64,000 nucleotides of DNA from Spirochaetae bacterium HGW-Spirochaetae-3 (GCA_002839315.1 PGXV01000010.1:60998-124997); one strand, 5' to 3'. Positions 52,854-62,552 are shown, counted from the stretch's first letter. A program made the numbers and translations. Notes: generated by a model from the letters alone, not told the origin.

Positions 52854-54146
52854 TCACAGATCCGCCGGAAGCCCAAATCGCCCGGTCAGCGCATGGACCT
52901 TGCGTTTTGCCGTTTCGGTAACGGAGGGCTCTCCCTTCGACTTGAGAACGTCCATGATGAGGCCGGCGATCTGCCCCATCTCGAGCTCCTTCATGCCGCG
53001 CGTGGTGACGGCGGGGGTGCCGACGCGTATCCCGGACGTGATGAACGGGCTCTTCTGATCAAACGGTATGCCGTTCTTGTTGACGGTAATTCCGGCCAGG
53101 TCCAGCCACTTCTCGGCTTCCTTGCCGGTGATACCGAGCGGGGACAGGTCGACGAGCATCAGGTGGTTGTCGGTACCTCCCGACACGATACGCGCGCCGC
53201 CTTCGGCCAAGGCCTTCGCCAGGGCCTTTGCGTTGACGACGACCTGACGGATGTAGTCCTTGTAAGCGGGCGACAGGGCTTCCTTGAAGGCGACGGCCTT
53301 GGCCGCGGTTATGTGGCAGAGAGGACCGCCCTGGATGCCGGGGAAGATGGTACCGTCGATAAGTTCGGACCACAACTTGACGCGATCGCCCTTGGGCGTC
53401 GTCGCGCCGATGGTGTTTTCCTTGTCGGTGCCGATAAAGATCGCGCCGCCACGCGGGCCGCGCAGGGTCTTATGGGTCGTCGTCGTAGTAAAATCGGCTA
53501 TCTTGATCGGGCTCGGGTGGGCGCCTGCAGCGACGAGGCCCGCGATATGCGCCATATCGACCATGAACAGGGCGCCGACCTCATCGGCTATGTTCCTGAA
53601 TCGCTGAAAATCGATAACCCTGGGATAGGCGCTGGCTCCGGCGATAATCAGCTTGGGCTTATTCTCCTTGGCGAGGCGCTCGAGCTCTTCATAGTCTATG
53701 GTCTCGGTCTCCCGGTTAACGCCGTATCGTATGACGTTGTACATCTTGCCCGAGAACGACACGGGAGCGCCGTGGGTCAGGTGACCGCCGTGCGCGAGAT
53801 CCATGCCCAGGATGGTGTCGCCTGGCTTGAGGGCCGCGAAGTAGACGCCCATGTTAGCCTGGGAACCCGAATGAGGCTGGACGTTGACGTAATCGGCGCC
53901 GAACAGCTCCTTGGCGCGGTCACGCGCCAGGTTCTCGGCGATATCGACGAACTCGCAGCCGCCGTAGTACCGTTTTCCAGGGTACCCCTCGGCGTATTTA
54001 TTCGTGAGCACGGAGCCCGCGGCCTCCATGACGGCTTTGGAAGCGTAGTTTTCGCTGGCGATAAGCTCAAGATTCATCCGCTGTCGATCCTCTTCCAGCC
54101 CGATGGCCTTCCAGAGTTCGGGATCGGCTTTCTCAATATATGACAT
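52854..54146 (-). CDS. glyA: Serine hydroxymethyltransferase
   Basis: GlyA converts serine and tetrahydrofolate to glycine and methylene-THF, feeding the metF/metH pathway at 6-10 kb. The 430-residue protein has [30 protein letters not shown], and PLP lysine Lys226 in [20 protein letters not shown] precedes ATG. Upstream, an extended -10 (TGC-TATAAC) is visible at 54167-54175. It is a single-gene unit between the two-CNB gene and the TIG operon. Confidence 0.97.
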   Translation of the reverse strand: MSYIEKADPELWKAIGLEEDRQRMNLELIASENYASKAVMEAAGSVLTNKYAEGYPGKRYYGGCEFVDIAENLARDRAKELFGADYVNVQPHSGSQANMGVYFAALKPGDTILGMDLAHGGHLTHGAPVSFSGKMYNVIRYGVNRETETIDYEELERLAKENKPKLIIAGASAYPRVIDFQRFRNIADEVGALFMVDMAHIAGLVAAGAHPSPIKIADFTTTTTHKTLRGPRGGAIFIGTDKENTIGATTPKGDRVKLWSELIDGTIFPGIQGGPLCHITAAKAVAFKEALSPAYKDYIRQVVVNAKALAKALAEGGARIVSGGTDNHLMLVDLSPLGITGKEAEKWLDLAGITVNKNGIPFDQKSPFITSGIRVGTPAVTTRGMKELEMGQIAGLIMDVLKSKGEPSVTETAKRKVHALTGRFGLPADL

Positions 54147-54166
54147 GGGGAGCCTCCTAATATGAC

Positions 54167-54175
54167 GTTATAGCA
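54167..54175 (-). promoter_or_regulatory. Extended -10 element of glyA
   Basis: On the minus strand TGC-TATAAC is an extended -10 element about 20 bases before the glyA ATG, with a GGAGG ribosome site between. I see no convincing -35. Confidence 0.45.
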
Positions 54176-54205
54176 TACCACAATAACCGAGTTCCCAGAA
54201 GCCGG

Positions 54206-55894
54206 TTAGTATACGCCGGTAATCTCGACGTCGCTCCAGAACGACGTATAGGACTTGATGCTCCCTGCGGCTTCCTCGAAGATGTTCTGGAAGGAATAGC
54301 GCCTGGAAGCGGATACCGTACGCCCATCGGGGGTGATGCGGTCTACGCTGGAAAGCCCTCTAGAGAACGCTATATGCCGATCGTCCATGTTGCCGAAGTA
54401 CCGGGAACGATCCGCGAAGGGCGCGGAGAAGTCCCCGACGTCGCCGCCCGACGCGAGAACCGGGTCGACCGGGACCCAGCCGAAGCCGTACACGTAGAAT
54501 TCCGCCCACGCGTGGCGCCAGGCGCGGCGCGAGTCGTCCACGACGACGCCCGCCACGGGGAGGGCCGGCACTCCCGAGGCACGGAGCGCCGCGGCGTATA
54601 GGATCGCCATATCCCACGAATCGGCCTTGCCCGCTGACAGGGCCAGCGCGGGGGATTCCGCCTGGGCCGCGGGATCGTACCGTACGGCCGAGGCCAGCGC
54701 CGCGAGAGTCGCCTGCGCGATTCGGTACGGGTTCTTCTCGCGCCCCGCTGCCTTCTTCGCGAAGGCGATCACGGCGGGGTCGGAGGACGGGACGAGCGGG
54801 TCCGCCGCGGTCAGGGTCGTATACAGGTTCGGTGAGGGCGAAGGGGGCGGCTTTATCTTGTCAGCCTTCACATCGGTCTCGACGCCGTATACCTGCACGA
54901 GATGATCCTGGCCGAGAGACGCCAGCTTATCGGGAACGAGATCGGCGAGACGGTACGCCGACAAGCCCCGATAGTCAGGCAGCAGAGGCTCCGCGGTCCT
55001 GCCCAGCGCCTTGACGCCGCGCTGCGATGGCGTATCGACGGGAAACGGCATCCAGATATAGATCGAATTCTGGCCAGTTGCCTGAACCCTTGATATCGTG
55101 ACGAAGCTGGATAGGGCATAGGTCTTACGGCCTATAAACGACTTCGTACCGGGAGCGTCGACTACCTGGAAATAGCGGACGGGGCTCGTACCCTTGGCCG
55201 TCCTGATCGCGACGCCTCCGGTAACCGCGCCGTCCGGTACGCGTACGCGGACTTCCTTGTCGGACCAGCTCTCGTACTCGCCGGAGGAATCGAGGGGTTG
55301 AACGTACCCTCGACCGGATTCGTCGTTAGGCGTCTGGATGGCCGTCTCTCCCATCCAGGTGAAGAGCACGGCGGAATCGCCCCTGTTGGACCCGAAATTC
55401 AGCCCCTTGACGGTCAGCAACGACCCTACGACGCCGGAATCGGAGGAAAGAGACTCTACGGTAGGTCCGAGCGAGCGCGAACCGGAGCCTTGAGGGGATG
55501 AAGGGAGCAACGCGCGGCTCATGAACATCCTCGCGTTGGACCTGCCGGCCTCGGTGACCACGTGCACCAGGCTGGATTCCGCGTACAAGGGAATCCGTAA
55601 TTCGATACGGTCATCAGCCCAGGAGACGTACGCCGACGAAGTCGGCGAGGCGCCGTCGAATTGTACCTTGCCCTCTCCGCGTTCGGCTCCAAAGTGACGG
55701 CCCTTTATCAGCAGCATACCGCCTGGTTCGCCTATGGGCGGATCTATGGATATGACGGATGGCTTATTAGCGTGATCGCGGGCGACCGGAATAGCTATTA
55801 CAGACGCTATCGCCGCTAGCGCGAGCGAAACGAGCAGGACCCTCGGGCGCCCGTGGCGATCGGTCTTGCGGGGAGGCGAAAGGCCGACTCTCAC
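54206..55894 (-). CDS. TIG/IPT and transglutaminase-like exported protein with Cys-to-Ser change
   Basis: The 562-residue protein has an N-terminal signal anchor (about 17-36). Two IPT/TIG-type immunoglobulin domains follow (about 45-120, IDPPIGEPGGMLLIKGRHFG; and about 145-245, LLTVKGLNFGSNRGDSAV), then a transglutaminase-like core (about 385-500). In that core the usual catalytic Cys is Ser426 (ADSWDMA), while His461 (RHAWAEFYV) and Asp477 (PVDPVLA) are in place, so the domain may be a binding module rather than an active enzyme. It is the last gene of an ECF sigma / anti-sigma operon with 4-base overlaps, and probably lies in the periplasm or on the cell surface. Confidence 0.82.
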   Translation of the reverse strand: MRVGLSPPRKTDRHGRPRVLLVSLALAAIASVIAIPVARDHANKPSVISIDPPIGEPGGMLLIKGRHFGAERGEGKVQFDGASPTSSAYVSWADDRIELRIPLYAESSLVHVVTEAGRSNARMFMSRALLPSSPQGSGSRSLGPTVESLSSDSGVVGSLLTVKGLNFGSNRGDSAVLFTWMGETAIQTPNDESGRGYVQPLDSSGEYESWSDKEVRVRVPDGAVTGGVAIRTAKGTSPVRYFQVVDAPGTKSFIGRKTYALSSFVTISRVQATGQNSIYIWMPFPVDTPSQRGVKALGRTAEPLLPDYRGLSAYRLADLVPDKLASLGQDHLVQVYGVETDVKADKIKPPPSPSPNLYTTLTAADPLVPSSDPAVIAFAKKAAGREKNPYRIAQATLAALASAVRYDPAAQAESPALALSAGKADSWDMAILYAAALRASGVPALPVAGVVVDDSRRAWRHAWAEFYVYGFGWVPVDPVLASGGDVGDFSAPFADRSRYFGNMDDRHIAFSRGLSSVDRITPDGRTVSASRRYSFQNIFEEAAGSIKSYTSFWSDVEITGVY

Positions 55895-56427
55895 GGCTTG
55901 GCCTTGTCCTTCGCGGCGTCGGGAGAATAGCGGTCCATGATCAATTCAACGCGAAGCGGAGCGCCGATGCCGGCATGGGCGCCGAATGGATAGAACAGCA
56001 CGCGCTCGCCGAACGCCACGGAGAGCGTGTCGATCGTCGTACGGTAGCGCAGACCGGACTCGCCGTCCTTGTACCAGACCTGGCCCTGCGCGACGAGCAG
56101 GAGCCCGCCTTCCTTCTTCTTGTAAGGCGTAACGGTTATGACGATAGCGACCTCGCTACCGACCATCTTGACCGATACCGAGGTACCGGGAATCGTGTAC
56201 TTGATATCCGTCGCTTCCCAATCAGGAGTCTCGGAAGACGAACCGACCGAAGCGTTAATCGTCACGGTCAGCGCCTCGCCGATCAGCGCGGGCGGGATGG
56301 CGGCGAGGGATCCCGACTCGGCCGCGACCTTCAACGGAGCCTCGAGCGAAGGGGACTGCTGCGCCCAGGCGGAGACGGCTACGAAGGCGGCGAGGATAGC
56401 CGTCCCGGAGAATGCACCGCGCCTCAC
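55891..56427 (-). CDS. Secreted protein of unknown function in the ECF sigma operon
   Basis: The 178-residue product has a signal peptide (MRRGAFSGTAILAAFVAVSAWAQQ cut to its first 20 residues, MRRGAFSGTAILAAFVAVSA) and a beta-rich mature domain of about 155 residues (VTINASVGSSSETPDW, VSVKMVGSEVAIVITVTPYK, GLRYRTTIDTLSVAFGER). I recognise no family. It overlaps the genes before and after by four bases (ATGA), so it is translationally coupled to the anti-sigma and TIG genes and is likely an envelope partner of the TIG protein. Confidence 0.72.
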   Translation of the reverse strand: MRRGAFSGTAILAAFVAVSAWAQQSPSLEAPLKVAAESGSLAAIPPALIGEALTVTINASVGSSSETPDWEATDIKYTIPGTSVSVKMVGSEVAIVITVTPYKKKEGGLLLVAQGQVWYKDGESGLRYRTTIDTLSVAFGERVLFYPFGAHAGIGAPLRVELIMDRYSPDAAKDKAKP

Positions 56428-56984
56428 TGGCGAATCCCCGCCTGATAGTCGGCCTCGCGCACGATGAAAGGCTCGCCGGCTGAACCGCCGTACGCATTCG
56501 CCGGAAGGGTAATATTTATGTTTACCGCTGAATTCTGCTTGGAGATAAAGTCGATGACCGCCTCGATCCCCATGCCGGACGCGGCGACCGGCGTCGCGTC
56601 GTAGGCGCGCTGTACGGCCATGCGCAACTCGGCGTTACGGCGACCGGTACCGACGAGGGCGACGCCGAGCAAGGCGAGCACCAGAGCGGCGGCGGCGGCG
56701 GCCGGGAACGGTACGGCGAACCGGCCCGACCAGAACGAGCTCGGACGCGACGTAGCGCGTAACGCCGCGAACGAGAGGCGATCCTCCACGCGGGCCTTGG
56801 ATGCGGCCTCGGAAGCGGCCATGGCGCCGACGTCAGACGAGAACAGCGCACGAACGCGACGTACCGACGCCGCGGCCTCCGAGCACGAGTCGCACGAGCC
56901 GATATGCCGTTCGATAGTCTCTCGCCATGGCGACGGTACTTCGCCGTCTATCCACGCGGATAAAAGCTCACGGTCGGGACACAT
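56424..56984 (-). CDS. Zinc-type anti-sigma factor
   Basis: I place the start at ATG 56984 (186 residues), nine bases after GGAGG; ATG 56993 would sit directly on that site. The cytoplasmic N-terminus has the anti-sigma zinc-finger pattern Cys2, His27, Cys31, Cys34 (RHIGSCDSC). One membrane helix follows at about residues 90-108 (FPAAAAAALVLALLGVALVG), then a periplasmic tail. It overlaps the sigma factor gene by 17 bases. It should hold the adjacent ECF sigma factor inactive until a signal at the envelope releases it. Confidence 0.85.
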   Translation of the reverse strand: MCPDRELLSAWIDGEVPSPWRETIERHIGSCDSCSEAAASVRRVRALFSSDVGAMAASEAASKARVEDRLSFAALRATSRPSSFWSGRFAVPFPAAAAAALVLALLGVALVGTGRRNAELRMAVQRAYDATPVAASGMGIEAVIDFISKQNSAVNINITLPANAYGGSAGEPFIVREADYQAGIRQ

Positions 56985-57507
56985 CGTTACCATCCTCCCG
57001 CATCATCCTAGAAAGGGCCTCTCGAGCCCGGAATACCCTTACCTTGACATTACCCTCGGCTATGCCCAGCACTCGCCCTATTTCCTTATAATTGAGCAGG
57101 CCATACTCCTTGAGCACGAGCACCATCCGGAATTTCTCCGGCAGCCTGTCCAGGTACCTGCGAACATCGTCCTTCGCCTCGCCCTTCAGCGTCTCATCCT
57201 CGGGAGACTCGGACACGGCGTCCATTTCCTTGAAATAACGTTGGTAAACCTTCTGCTCCCTGCCCTTGCGCTTTATCCAGTTGAGGGCGTTGTTCTTGAC
57301 GACCCGGATGAGCCAGTACTTGGCATCGTCCCTGGTAGGGAAGATATCCCAGCGCTCGACCGCCTTGATGTACGAGTCGTGCACGACGTCCTCGGCCGCC
57401 TCGTCGGAATTGGTTATCCGACGGGCCACCCTGAAGAGCATCGAGAACGTCTCGTCGTACAGGGCCTTGAAGGCAGCTCCGTCCACGCCCCTACTATCGT
57501 TAAACAA
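56968..57507 (-). CDS. ECF-type RNA polymerase sigma factor
   Basis: The protein has sigma region 2 (SDEAAEDVVHDSYIKAVERWDIFP, KYWLIRVVKNNALNWIKRK) and region 4 (LPEKFRMVLVLKEYGLLNYKEIGRVLGIAEGNVKVRVFRAREAL, given as a region). The start is uncertain: TTG 57507 has AGGGG seven bases upstream (179 residues); GTG 57486 is the next candidate; a start at 57573 would overlap cysS. It heads a four-gene overlapping operon. It lies 17 bases after cysS, so it may be partly co-transcribed with it. It likely controls an envelope response including the TIG protein. Confidence 0.85.
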   Translation of the reverse strand: MFNDSRGVDGAAFKALYDETFSMLFRVARRITNSDEAAEDVVHDSYIKAVERWDIFPTRDDAKYWLIRVVKNNALNWIKRKGREQKVYQRYFKEMDAVSESPEDETLKGEAKDDVRRYLDRLPEKFRMVLVLKEYGLLNYKEIGRVLGIAEGNVKVRVFRAREALSRMMREDGNDVSRP

Positions 57508-57524
57508 TCCTCGTCCCCTGTCCG

Positions 57525-58988
57525 TTACGCGCTCGGCGCTTTTCCGGAAGCGACGTCCGGCGAAAGCTTCCACGTGGTGCCGCCGGGGCCGTCCTCGAGG
57601 AGGATACCTCGAGCCTTGAGGTCGTCGCGTATGGCGTCGGCCTTGGCGAAGTCCTTAGCCTTCTTGGCGGCGACGCGCTCGGCTATAAGCGGCTCGACCT
57701 CGGACGCGAGCGTCTCGTCGACCGGGGCCTCCTCGGCCCGCTCCAGCCCCGCCAGCCCGAGTCCTAGCACGCGGTCCATGTCGAAGGCCGCGCCGAGCGC
57801 GTCGGCCGCCGGTACGCCCTGCTCCTTGAGGACTCCCCATAGCTCCGCTATCGCGCGGGGCGTGGACAGGTCGTCCTCGATGGCGACGCGGAACGAGGCG
57901 AGCCTCGCCTTCGCGGCAGGGCACAGGCCGTCGACGGGCGTCGCCTCGCCACCGTGCAATTTGTCGCGCAGGACCAGGACTCTGTCGAAGAGCGACGCGC
58001 GCGACGCCTTAGCCGAGTCGAGGGCCTCGTACGAGAATTGCAGCTGCGAGCGATAGTGCCCGCCGAGCAAGAAATAGCGGTAATCGAGAGGATCGTAGCC
58101 AGCGTCGACGAGTGTCTGGAGCGTAAGGAAACCGCCCTTGGACTTGCTCATCTTGCCGGCTCCCATTACAAGGAACTCATTATGCAACCAGTAATTAACC
58201 CATTTTTTACCCGTCGCGGCCTCGCTCTGGGCTATCTCGTTCGTATGGTGCACGGGAATATGGTCGATACCGCCGGCATGGATGTCGAAGCTCTCGCCCA
58301 GGTATTTCATGCTCATCGCGGAGCACTCGACGTGCCAGCCGGGATAGCCGCGCCCCCAGGGGCTGTCCCACTGAAGAGCCTGATCCTCGAACTTTGACTT
58401 GGTGAACCACAGCACGAAGTCCTGCGGATTCCGCTTGTTCTCATCCACCTCGATGCGGGCGCCGGATTGCAGCTCGTCGAGCTTGAGTAGCGCCAGCTCC
58501 CCGTATGACGGGAATTTCGACACGTCGAAGTAGAGGTTCCCGCCGGCGGAATAGGTGAAGCCGTTAGCCTCTATCCTCTTTATCAGTTCGATCATATCTC
58601 CGACGTGCTCGGTAGCATTGCAGACGACCGTCGGACGCACGATATTAAGGCGGCCGGTATCGTCGAAGAACGCTTCCGTATAGTACTTCGCCACCTCGAG
58701 CACGCTCTTGCCGCGCTCGGCGGCCGTCTTGACCATCTTGTCCTCGCCCGAGTCGTCGTCGCCGGATAGATGGCCGACGTCCGTGATGTTCATCACGTGG
58801 GTAACCTCGTAACCGAGGTACCGAAGGGAGCGGGCGATCAGGTCGTCGAAGACGTAGGCGCGCAGGTTGCCGATATGGGCGAAGTTGTATACGGTCGGGC
58901 CGCATCCGTAGAAGCCTACTTTTCCCGGTTGAATCGGTTCGAACGCCTGAAGGGAACGTCCGAGCGTGTTATAGAGCCGTAAGCCCAT
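57525..58988 (-). CDS. cysS: Cysteinyl-tRNA synthetase
   Basis: CysS charges tRNA-Cys. The 487-residue class I enzyme has Cys29 (zinc ligand) in [12 protein letters not shown] at 38-41 and KMSKSKGG near residue 275-285, with [20 protein letters not shown] and a C-terminal anticodon-binding helical domain. AAAGGAGG precedes ATG. A consensus TATAAT (59026-59031, minus strand) lies about 37 bases upstream. It is the gene upstream of the ECF sigma operon. Confidence 0.97.
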   Translation of the reverse strand: MGLRLYNTLGRSLQAFEPIQPGKVGFYGCGPTVYNFAHIGNLRAYVFDDLIARSLRYLGYEVTHVMNITDVGHLSGDDDSGEDKMVKTAAERGKSVLEVAKYYTEAFFDDTGRLNIVRPTVVCNATEHVGDMIELIKRIEANGFTYSAGGNLYFDVSKFPSYGELALLKLDELQSGARIEVDENKRNPQDFVLWFTKSKFEDQALQWDSPWGRGYPGWHVECSAMSMKYLGESFDIHAGGIDHIPVHHTNEIAQSEAATGKKWVNYWLHNEFLVMGAGKMSKSKGGFLTLQTLVDAGYDPLDYRYFLLGGHYRSQLQFSYEALDSAKASRASLFDRVLVLRDKLHGGEATPVDGLCPAAKARLASFRVAIEDDLSTPRAIAELWGVLKEQGVPAADALGAAFDMDRVLGLGLAGLERAEEAPVDETLASEVEPLIAERVAAKKAKDFAKADAIRDDLKARGILLEDGPGGTTWKLSPDVASGKAPSA

Positions 58989-59033
58989 GCGGTCCTCCTT
59001 TCAAAATACTATGATGAAGACAGGAATTATAAA

Positions 59034-59149
59034 ACAGGGACACGGAGAAGACGAGAAGCAAAGCGACGTAGTATAAAAACCGAAGTAGAATTTAGCAACG
59101 CCATCTCTAGCACCAGTTATTTCCTACCTCATCTTCTCTGTGTCTCTGT
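59034..59149. repeat. Long inverted repeat between cysS and murB
   Basis: Arm 59034-59055 (ACAGGGACACGGAGAAGACG and two more bases) and arm 59128-59149 (CTCATCTTCTCTGTGTCTCT and two more) can pair over 22 bases with two G-U pairs and one mismatch around a 72-base centre. The low-complexity CTCTGTGTCTCTG character is like dispersed repeats seen in many bacterial genomes. The left arm abuts the cysS TATAAT and the right arm lies just upstream of the murB promoter. The 227-base gap holds no gene. Confidence 0.55.
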
Positions 59150-59177
59150 ATAAAATCCTCATAAGAGCGTAATCGGC

Positions 59178-59206
59178 TTAACATAGTACGCATGTTGCGG
59201 TAGCAT
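59178..59206 (+). promoter_or_regulatory. Promoter of murB
   Basis: TTAACA (59178-59183), a 17-base spacer and TAGCAT (59201-59206) precede the murB ATG by nine bases. No ribosome site is present, so a leaderless transcript is expected. Confidence 0.55.
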
Positions 59207-59215
59207 ACGCGAAGC

Positions 59216-60145
59216 ATGACTACACTACGTAAATTCATAGAGAATTGCAATATAGACGCGGAAATAGCGTACGACGAGCCTATGGCTCGACATACGACGT
59301 TCCGAATCGGCGGCCCCGCGGACGCCTTCGTCCGTCCCCGTACCGCCGACGCGCTATCCGCGTTGCTCACGGCGGTTCGCGAGGAGGGCGTACCGATCGC
59401 CGTCATAGGGGGAGGCGCCAACCTGCTGGTGGCCGACCGCGGCGTGCGCGGCGTCGTCGCGTCGACGGAACTGCTTCGCGGGGCGAGCATCGGGCGCGAC
59501 GGACTGCTACGCGCGGAAGCGGGCCTGCCGGTCGTCGCGCTCGTCAGGCTGGCGCAGGAATCGGGCGTGACCGGCCTGGAATTCGCGGCGGGACTGCCCG
59601 GTTCCGTCGGCGGGGCCGTCTACATGAACGCCCGGTGCTACGATCGCGAATTCGCCGACGCCCTCGAGAGCGTCGACTATATCGGGGCGATGGCGGCATC
59701 GGTCTCGTCTACCGCCATAGAGCGCGATTCATGGGCTTATAAGCGTACGCCGTTCATGAGCGGAGGATCGCTGTCGGGTTCCATCGTCGTAGCGGCCTCG
59801 TTCCGCGCGGTTCCCGGCGACCGTGCCGCGATCGCGTCCAGGATGGCGCAACTCGAGGCCGACCGAGCGGCCAAGGGCCACTTCGATTATCCGAGCGCCG
59901 GCAGCCTGTTCAAGAACAACCGGGATCACGGCAGGCCGACAGGCAAGATACTCGACGAGCTCGGGTTCCGGGGAAGGCGCCGCGGCGATGCGATGGTCAG
60001 CCCGAAGCACGCGAATATCTTCGTCAACGCCGGAGGCGCGAGCGCGGCCGACATGGCGGCCCTGATCGAGGATGCCCGGTCGGCCGCCCGCGAGGCCTTC
60101 GGGATAGAACTGGAAACCGAGGTCGTGATGCTCGGCGAGTTTTAA
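59216..60145 (+). CDS. murB: UDP-N-acetylenolpyruvoylglucosamine reductase
   Basis: MurB makes UDP-MurNAc in peptidoglycan synthesis using FAD and NADPH. The 309-residue protein shows ARHTTFRIGGPADAFVR near the N-terminus, IGGGANLLVADRGVRG, AGLPGSVGGAVYMNARCYDRE and the active serine in SAGSLFKNN, typical of type II MurB without the long insert. The first ATG (59216) gives the normal N-terminus; it has no Shine-Dalgarno, in line with the promoter only nine bases upstream. Confidence 0.96.
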   Translation: MTTLRKFIENCNIDAEIAYDEPMARHTTFRIGGPADAFVRPRTADALSALLTAVREEGVPIAVIGGGANLLVADRGVRGVVASTELLRGASIGRDGLLRAEAGLPVVALVRLAQESGVTGLEFAAGLPGSVGGAVYMNARCYDREFADALESVDYIGAMAASVSSTAIERDSWAYKRTPFMSGGSLSGSIVVAASFRAVPGDRAAIASRMAQLEADRAAKGHFDYPSAGSLFKNNRDHGRPTGKILDELGFRGRRRGDAMVSPKHANIFVNAGGASAADMAALIEDARSAAREAFGIELETEVVMLGEF

Positions 60146-60199
60146 CGCTGCGACCTATCTTGCGAAACCGCCATCCATGGCCTACGGTATGGATAGCGT

Positions 60200-62527
60200 A
60201 TGTTCACCGTATTCGAGTACCCGTCGCTCCTGGCGCCTCTCATCGCGTACCTCGCGGCGAGGGCGATCGTCTCGGCAGCCTTGAGCCGATTCCACGGCGG
60301 CGCTACGGCGGCGTTCGTAGCTCTGGGCATGGCGACGGCGGCAACCTTGTCGCGTTCAGGCGCCGAACCATGGTCGCCCGCGATGTATCGGCTGGTCGCC
60401 GACGCCGCCTGCGTCGCCGCGACTATGGCCGCGGGGTCGGAAGCCGCCCGGTCAAGACGCGGGGTGGCCGGGGGCGGATTCACTACAGATAAATACTGGC
60501 GGCAGATACTCTCGTACTGCGCCGCGCCGGCGGTCGGCGCCGCGATCGCGATAGGCCTAGGCGCGTTCTCCGACGCGGGAGCCATCGCGGGCTTGCGCAC
60601 GGCCCTGTACCTGGCGGCCGCGCTCTGGCTGTCGGTCTCCCCATCGGCCCCGGGAATGATCGCCGCCGTAGCCTTCCTGACTACGGCCACCGTTTTCGGG
60701 CCGGTGCCGTACGCTGCAGCTATCGCGGCCCTCGGCTCTGCTACGGCCGTCTCCATCGTATCGAAACAGGCCAGAAAGGGCGGCGGCCGTGGACGCGGGT
60801 TACGGAACCTCGTACTCGTCCTGTCGCTTTGCCTCGCCTGGTCTCTCCGGGCCGTGGGCATGCCGTGGCCGGCCGCTGGCCTGGCCGCTGGTCTGGCCAT
60901 GGGCGCCGGGCGTCGCCGCAGCACGGAGGCCGAGCGCCAAGGATCGTTCGAGCGGATATCGTCTAAGGAAACGGGGTACGCGCTCGCCTTCGTCGCCGGA
61001 TTCGGGGTACCCGTAGCCGGCCTCTCGACGGCGTTGCCCGGCATTGCCGTATTCGCAGTCGGAGTGCTCGCGGCCGCCGCGATCGGTACGCTTATCGCCG
61101 GGAACAGAACGTTCAGGTTGCCGGCCGAGGCGGTAGCTTTCTCCGCCCTGATCGCCGCGAAGCGCGCGGGCTTGGTCGACGACGCGGCCATCGCAGGCTT
61201 CGCGCTCGCGTACCTGGTAGCGACGCCGTTCGCGCGCAAGGCGACCTTCCCCGGCTTCGCCCCCGCTACCCGCCACGCGATGAAGGCCGTAGTCGGCATA
61301 TCGCCGAAGGGAGATCCGCTCGGGGCGCTGTCGTTCGCCTCGGCGCTCGGACAGCCCGGAGAGCCGTTACGCGCCGTCTGCGTCGCTTCGACGGAAGATG
61401 GCGTAGGACCGAGCCCGCGCGACGCTGAGGAAGCCCTCGTTCGGTGCGTAGCGACGGGGGCGGCCGCCGATATCCGGATACTGCCCAGCGTCGTCGTCTC
61501 GGCCAGCGTCCCGGACGGCCTCGCCCGCGCGGCGCTGGAACGACGCGCCGACGCGCTCGTGCTCGGATCGGGCGACGCTATCGCCGATATCCTCGTAGCG
61601 TTTCCCGGCTCCGTCGTCGAGATACGAAGACCGGAATCGTTCTCCTCATCGCGGCGGCTCGTAACGATGACCGTGGCCGGAGCGGAGAAGTCGCCCGGTT
61701 TCCTCCTTGCCCTGGAGGCCGTCGCACGCGCGTGGGGAAGCCCGGTAGCATCGCTTGAGGCGCTGATGATAGGCGCGCCTGCTTCGACGCTCGTCGAAGC
61801 AGCGAGAGGGCTCCTCGATCCCCGTCGCGTCGGTTCGGTTCCCGCGTGGCGCGACATACCGGCCGCGATCGATGCCAGGTCCTCGCGGGAGGCCTCGTTA
61901 GCGGTCTTGCTATCAAGGCCGGGCGCCAAGGCATGGAATCCGGGACACGAGCGGCTACCGGTCATCCTCGACGCTTCATTCCCCGATGCTTCCATCGCGC
62001 TATGGTACCTCCCCGGTACCCCGGGCGACGCGTCGGCTATAAGCGGGGATACCGCGCCATCGAGCGCCGAATGGCCTCCCCTCATCGGAACGGCCTTCGA
62101 TTCCGGCAGGGTATTCGTCGATATGCGAGAGGCGGCCCTCGTCGACGCCATCCGATGCCTGACCGACTCGATGTTCCCCGGCGCCCGCGGGACGTCGGGC
62201 AGGCTCGCCGCCGTATTCTCCGGCGTAGCGCGCAAGGAGCCTATCGAACTGGCGCCCGGCATACTGCTGCTGCACGCCCACTCCGACGGTATCGACGAGC
62301 CGACCGTGGCGATAGGATCCAGGCCGGCCGGATGGCCCCTCGCCGCTCTGGCGACACCCGTCCTCATCACCGTAGCCCTCGTTTCGCCCGCGGATTCCGG
62401 CCCAGAGATCCACCTCGAGGCGCTCACGCAGATAGCCTCGGCATTCAGGAGCCTCGGACTCGCGGAACGGCTCTTGAGCGCGGCCCAGCCTGCGCGAACT
62501 ACAGGTAGAAACAATACTATCGCTTGA
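60200..62527 (+). CDS. Antiporter-like membrane domain fused to USP-like and EIIA-like domains
   Basis: The 775-residue protein has about 12 hydrophobic segments (residues 1-385), reminiscent of CPA2-type cation/proton antiporters but with low similarity. A soluble alpha/beta region (about 390-640) is suggestive of USP-like or nucleotide-binding folds. The C-terminal domain (about 640-765) resembles PTS fructose/nitrogen-type EIIA, with LLLHAHSDGI carrying His692 where the phosphoryl-accepting histidine would be, and a later HLEALTQIASAF. Such an antiporter-EIIA fusion could let PTS phosphorylation control ion flux. TTGCGA-17-TACGGT lies 11 bases before the ATG, which has no ribosome site. 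Confidence 0.65.
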   Translation: MFTVFEYPSLLAPLIAYLAARAIVSAALSRFHGGATAAFVALGMATAATLSRSGAEPWSPAMYRLVADAACVAATMAAGSEAARSRRGVAGGGFTTDKYWRQILSYCAAPAVGAAIAIGLGAFSDAGAIAGLRTALYLAAALWLSVSPSAPGMIAAVAFLTTATVFGPVPYAAAIAALGSATAVSIVSKQARKGGGRGRGLRNLVLVLSLCLAWSLRAVGMPWPAAGLAAGLAMGAGRRRSTEAERQGSFERISSKETGYALAFVAGFGVPVAGLSTALPGIAVFAVGVLAAAAIGTLIAGNRTFRLPAEAVAFSALIAAKRAGLVDDAAIAGFALAYLVATPFARKATFPGFAPATRHAMKAVVGISPKGDPLGALSFASALGQPGEPLRAVCVASTEDGVGPSPRDAEEALVRCVATGAAADIRILPSVVVSASVPDGLARAALERRADALVLGSGDAIADILVAFPGSVVEIRRPESFSSSRRLVTMTVAGAEKSPGFLLALEAVARAWGSPVASLEALMIGAPASTLVEAARGLLDPRRVGSVPAWRDIPAAIDARSSREASLAVLLSRPGAKAWNPGHERLPVILDASFPDASIALWYLPGTPGDASAISGDTAPSSAEWPPLIGTAFDSGRVFVDMREAALVDAIRCLTDSMFPGARGTSGRLAAVFSGVARKEPIELAPGILLLHAHSDGIDEPTVAIGSRPAGWPLAALATPVLITVALVSPADSGPEIHLEALTQIASAFRSLGLAERLLSAAQPARTTGRNNTIA

Positions 62528-62552
62528 TAAAGCGACGGTACGACGGCATACT
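62524..62552 (+). promoter_or_regulatory. Promoter of pepT
   Basis: TTGATA (62524-62529), 17 bases and CATACT (62547-62552) lie eight bases before the pepT ATG at 62561. No ribosome site lies between, so pepT is another probable leaderless gene. The -35 overlaps the last codon of the preceding gene. Confidence 0.65.

Noticed and set aside
52893..54143. 416-codon open frame antisense to glyA
   Set aside because: It lies exactly opposite a conserved enzyme and shows no recognisable family; it is a codon-bias shadow.
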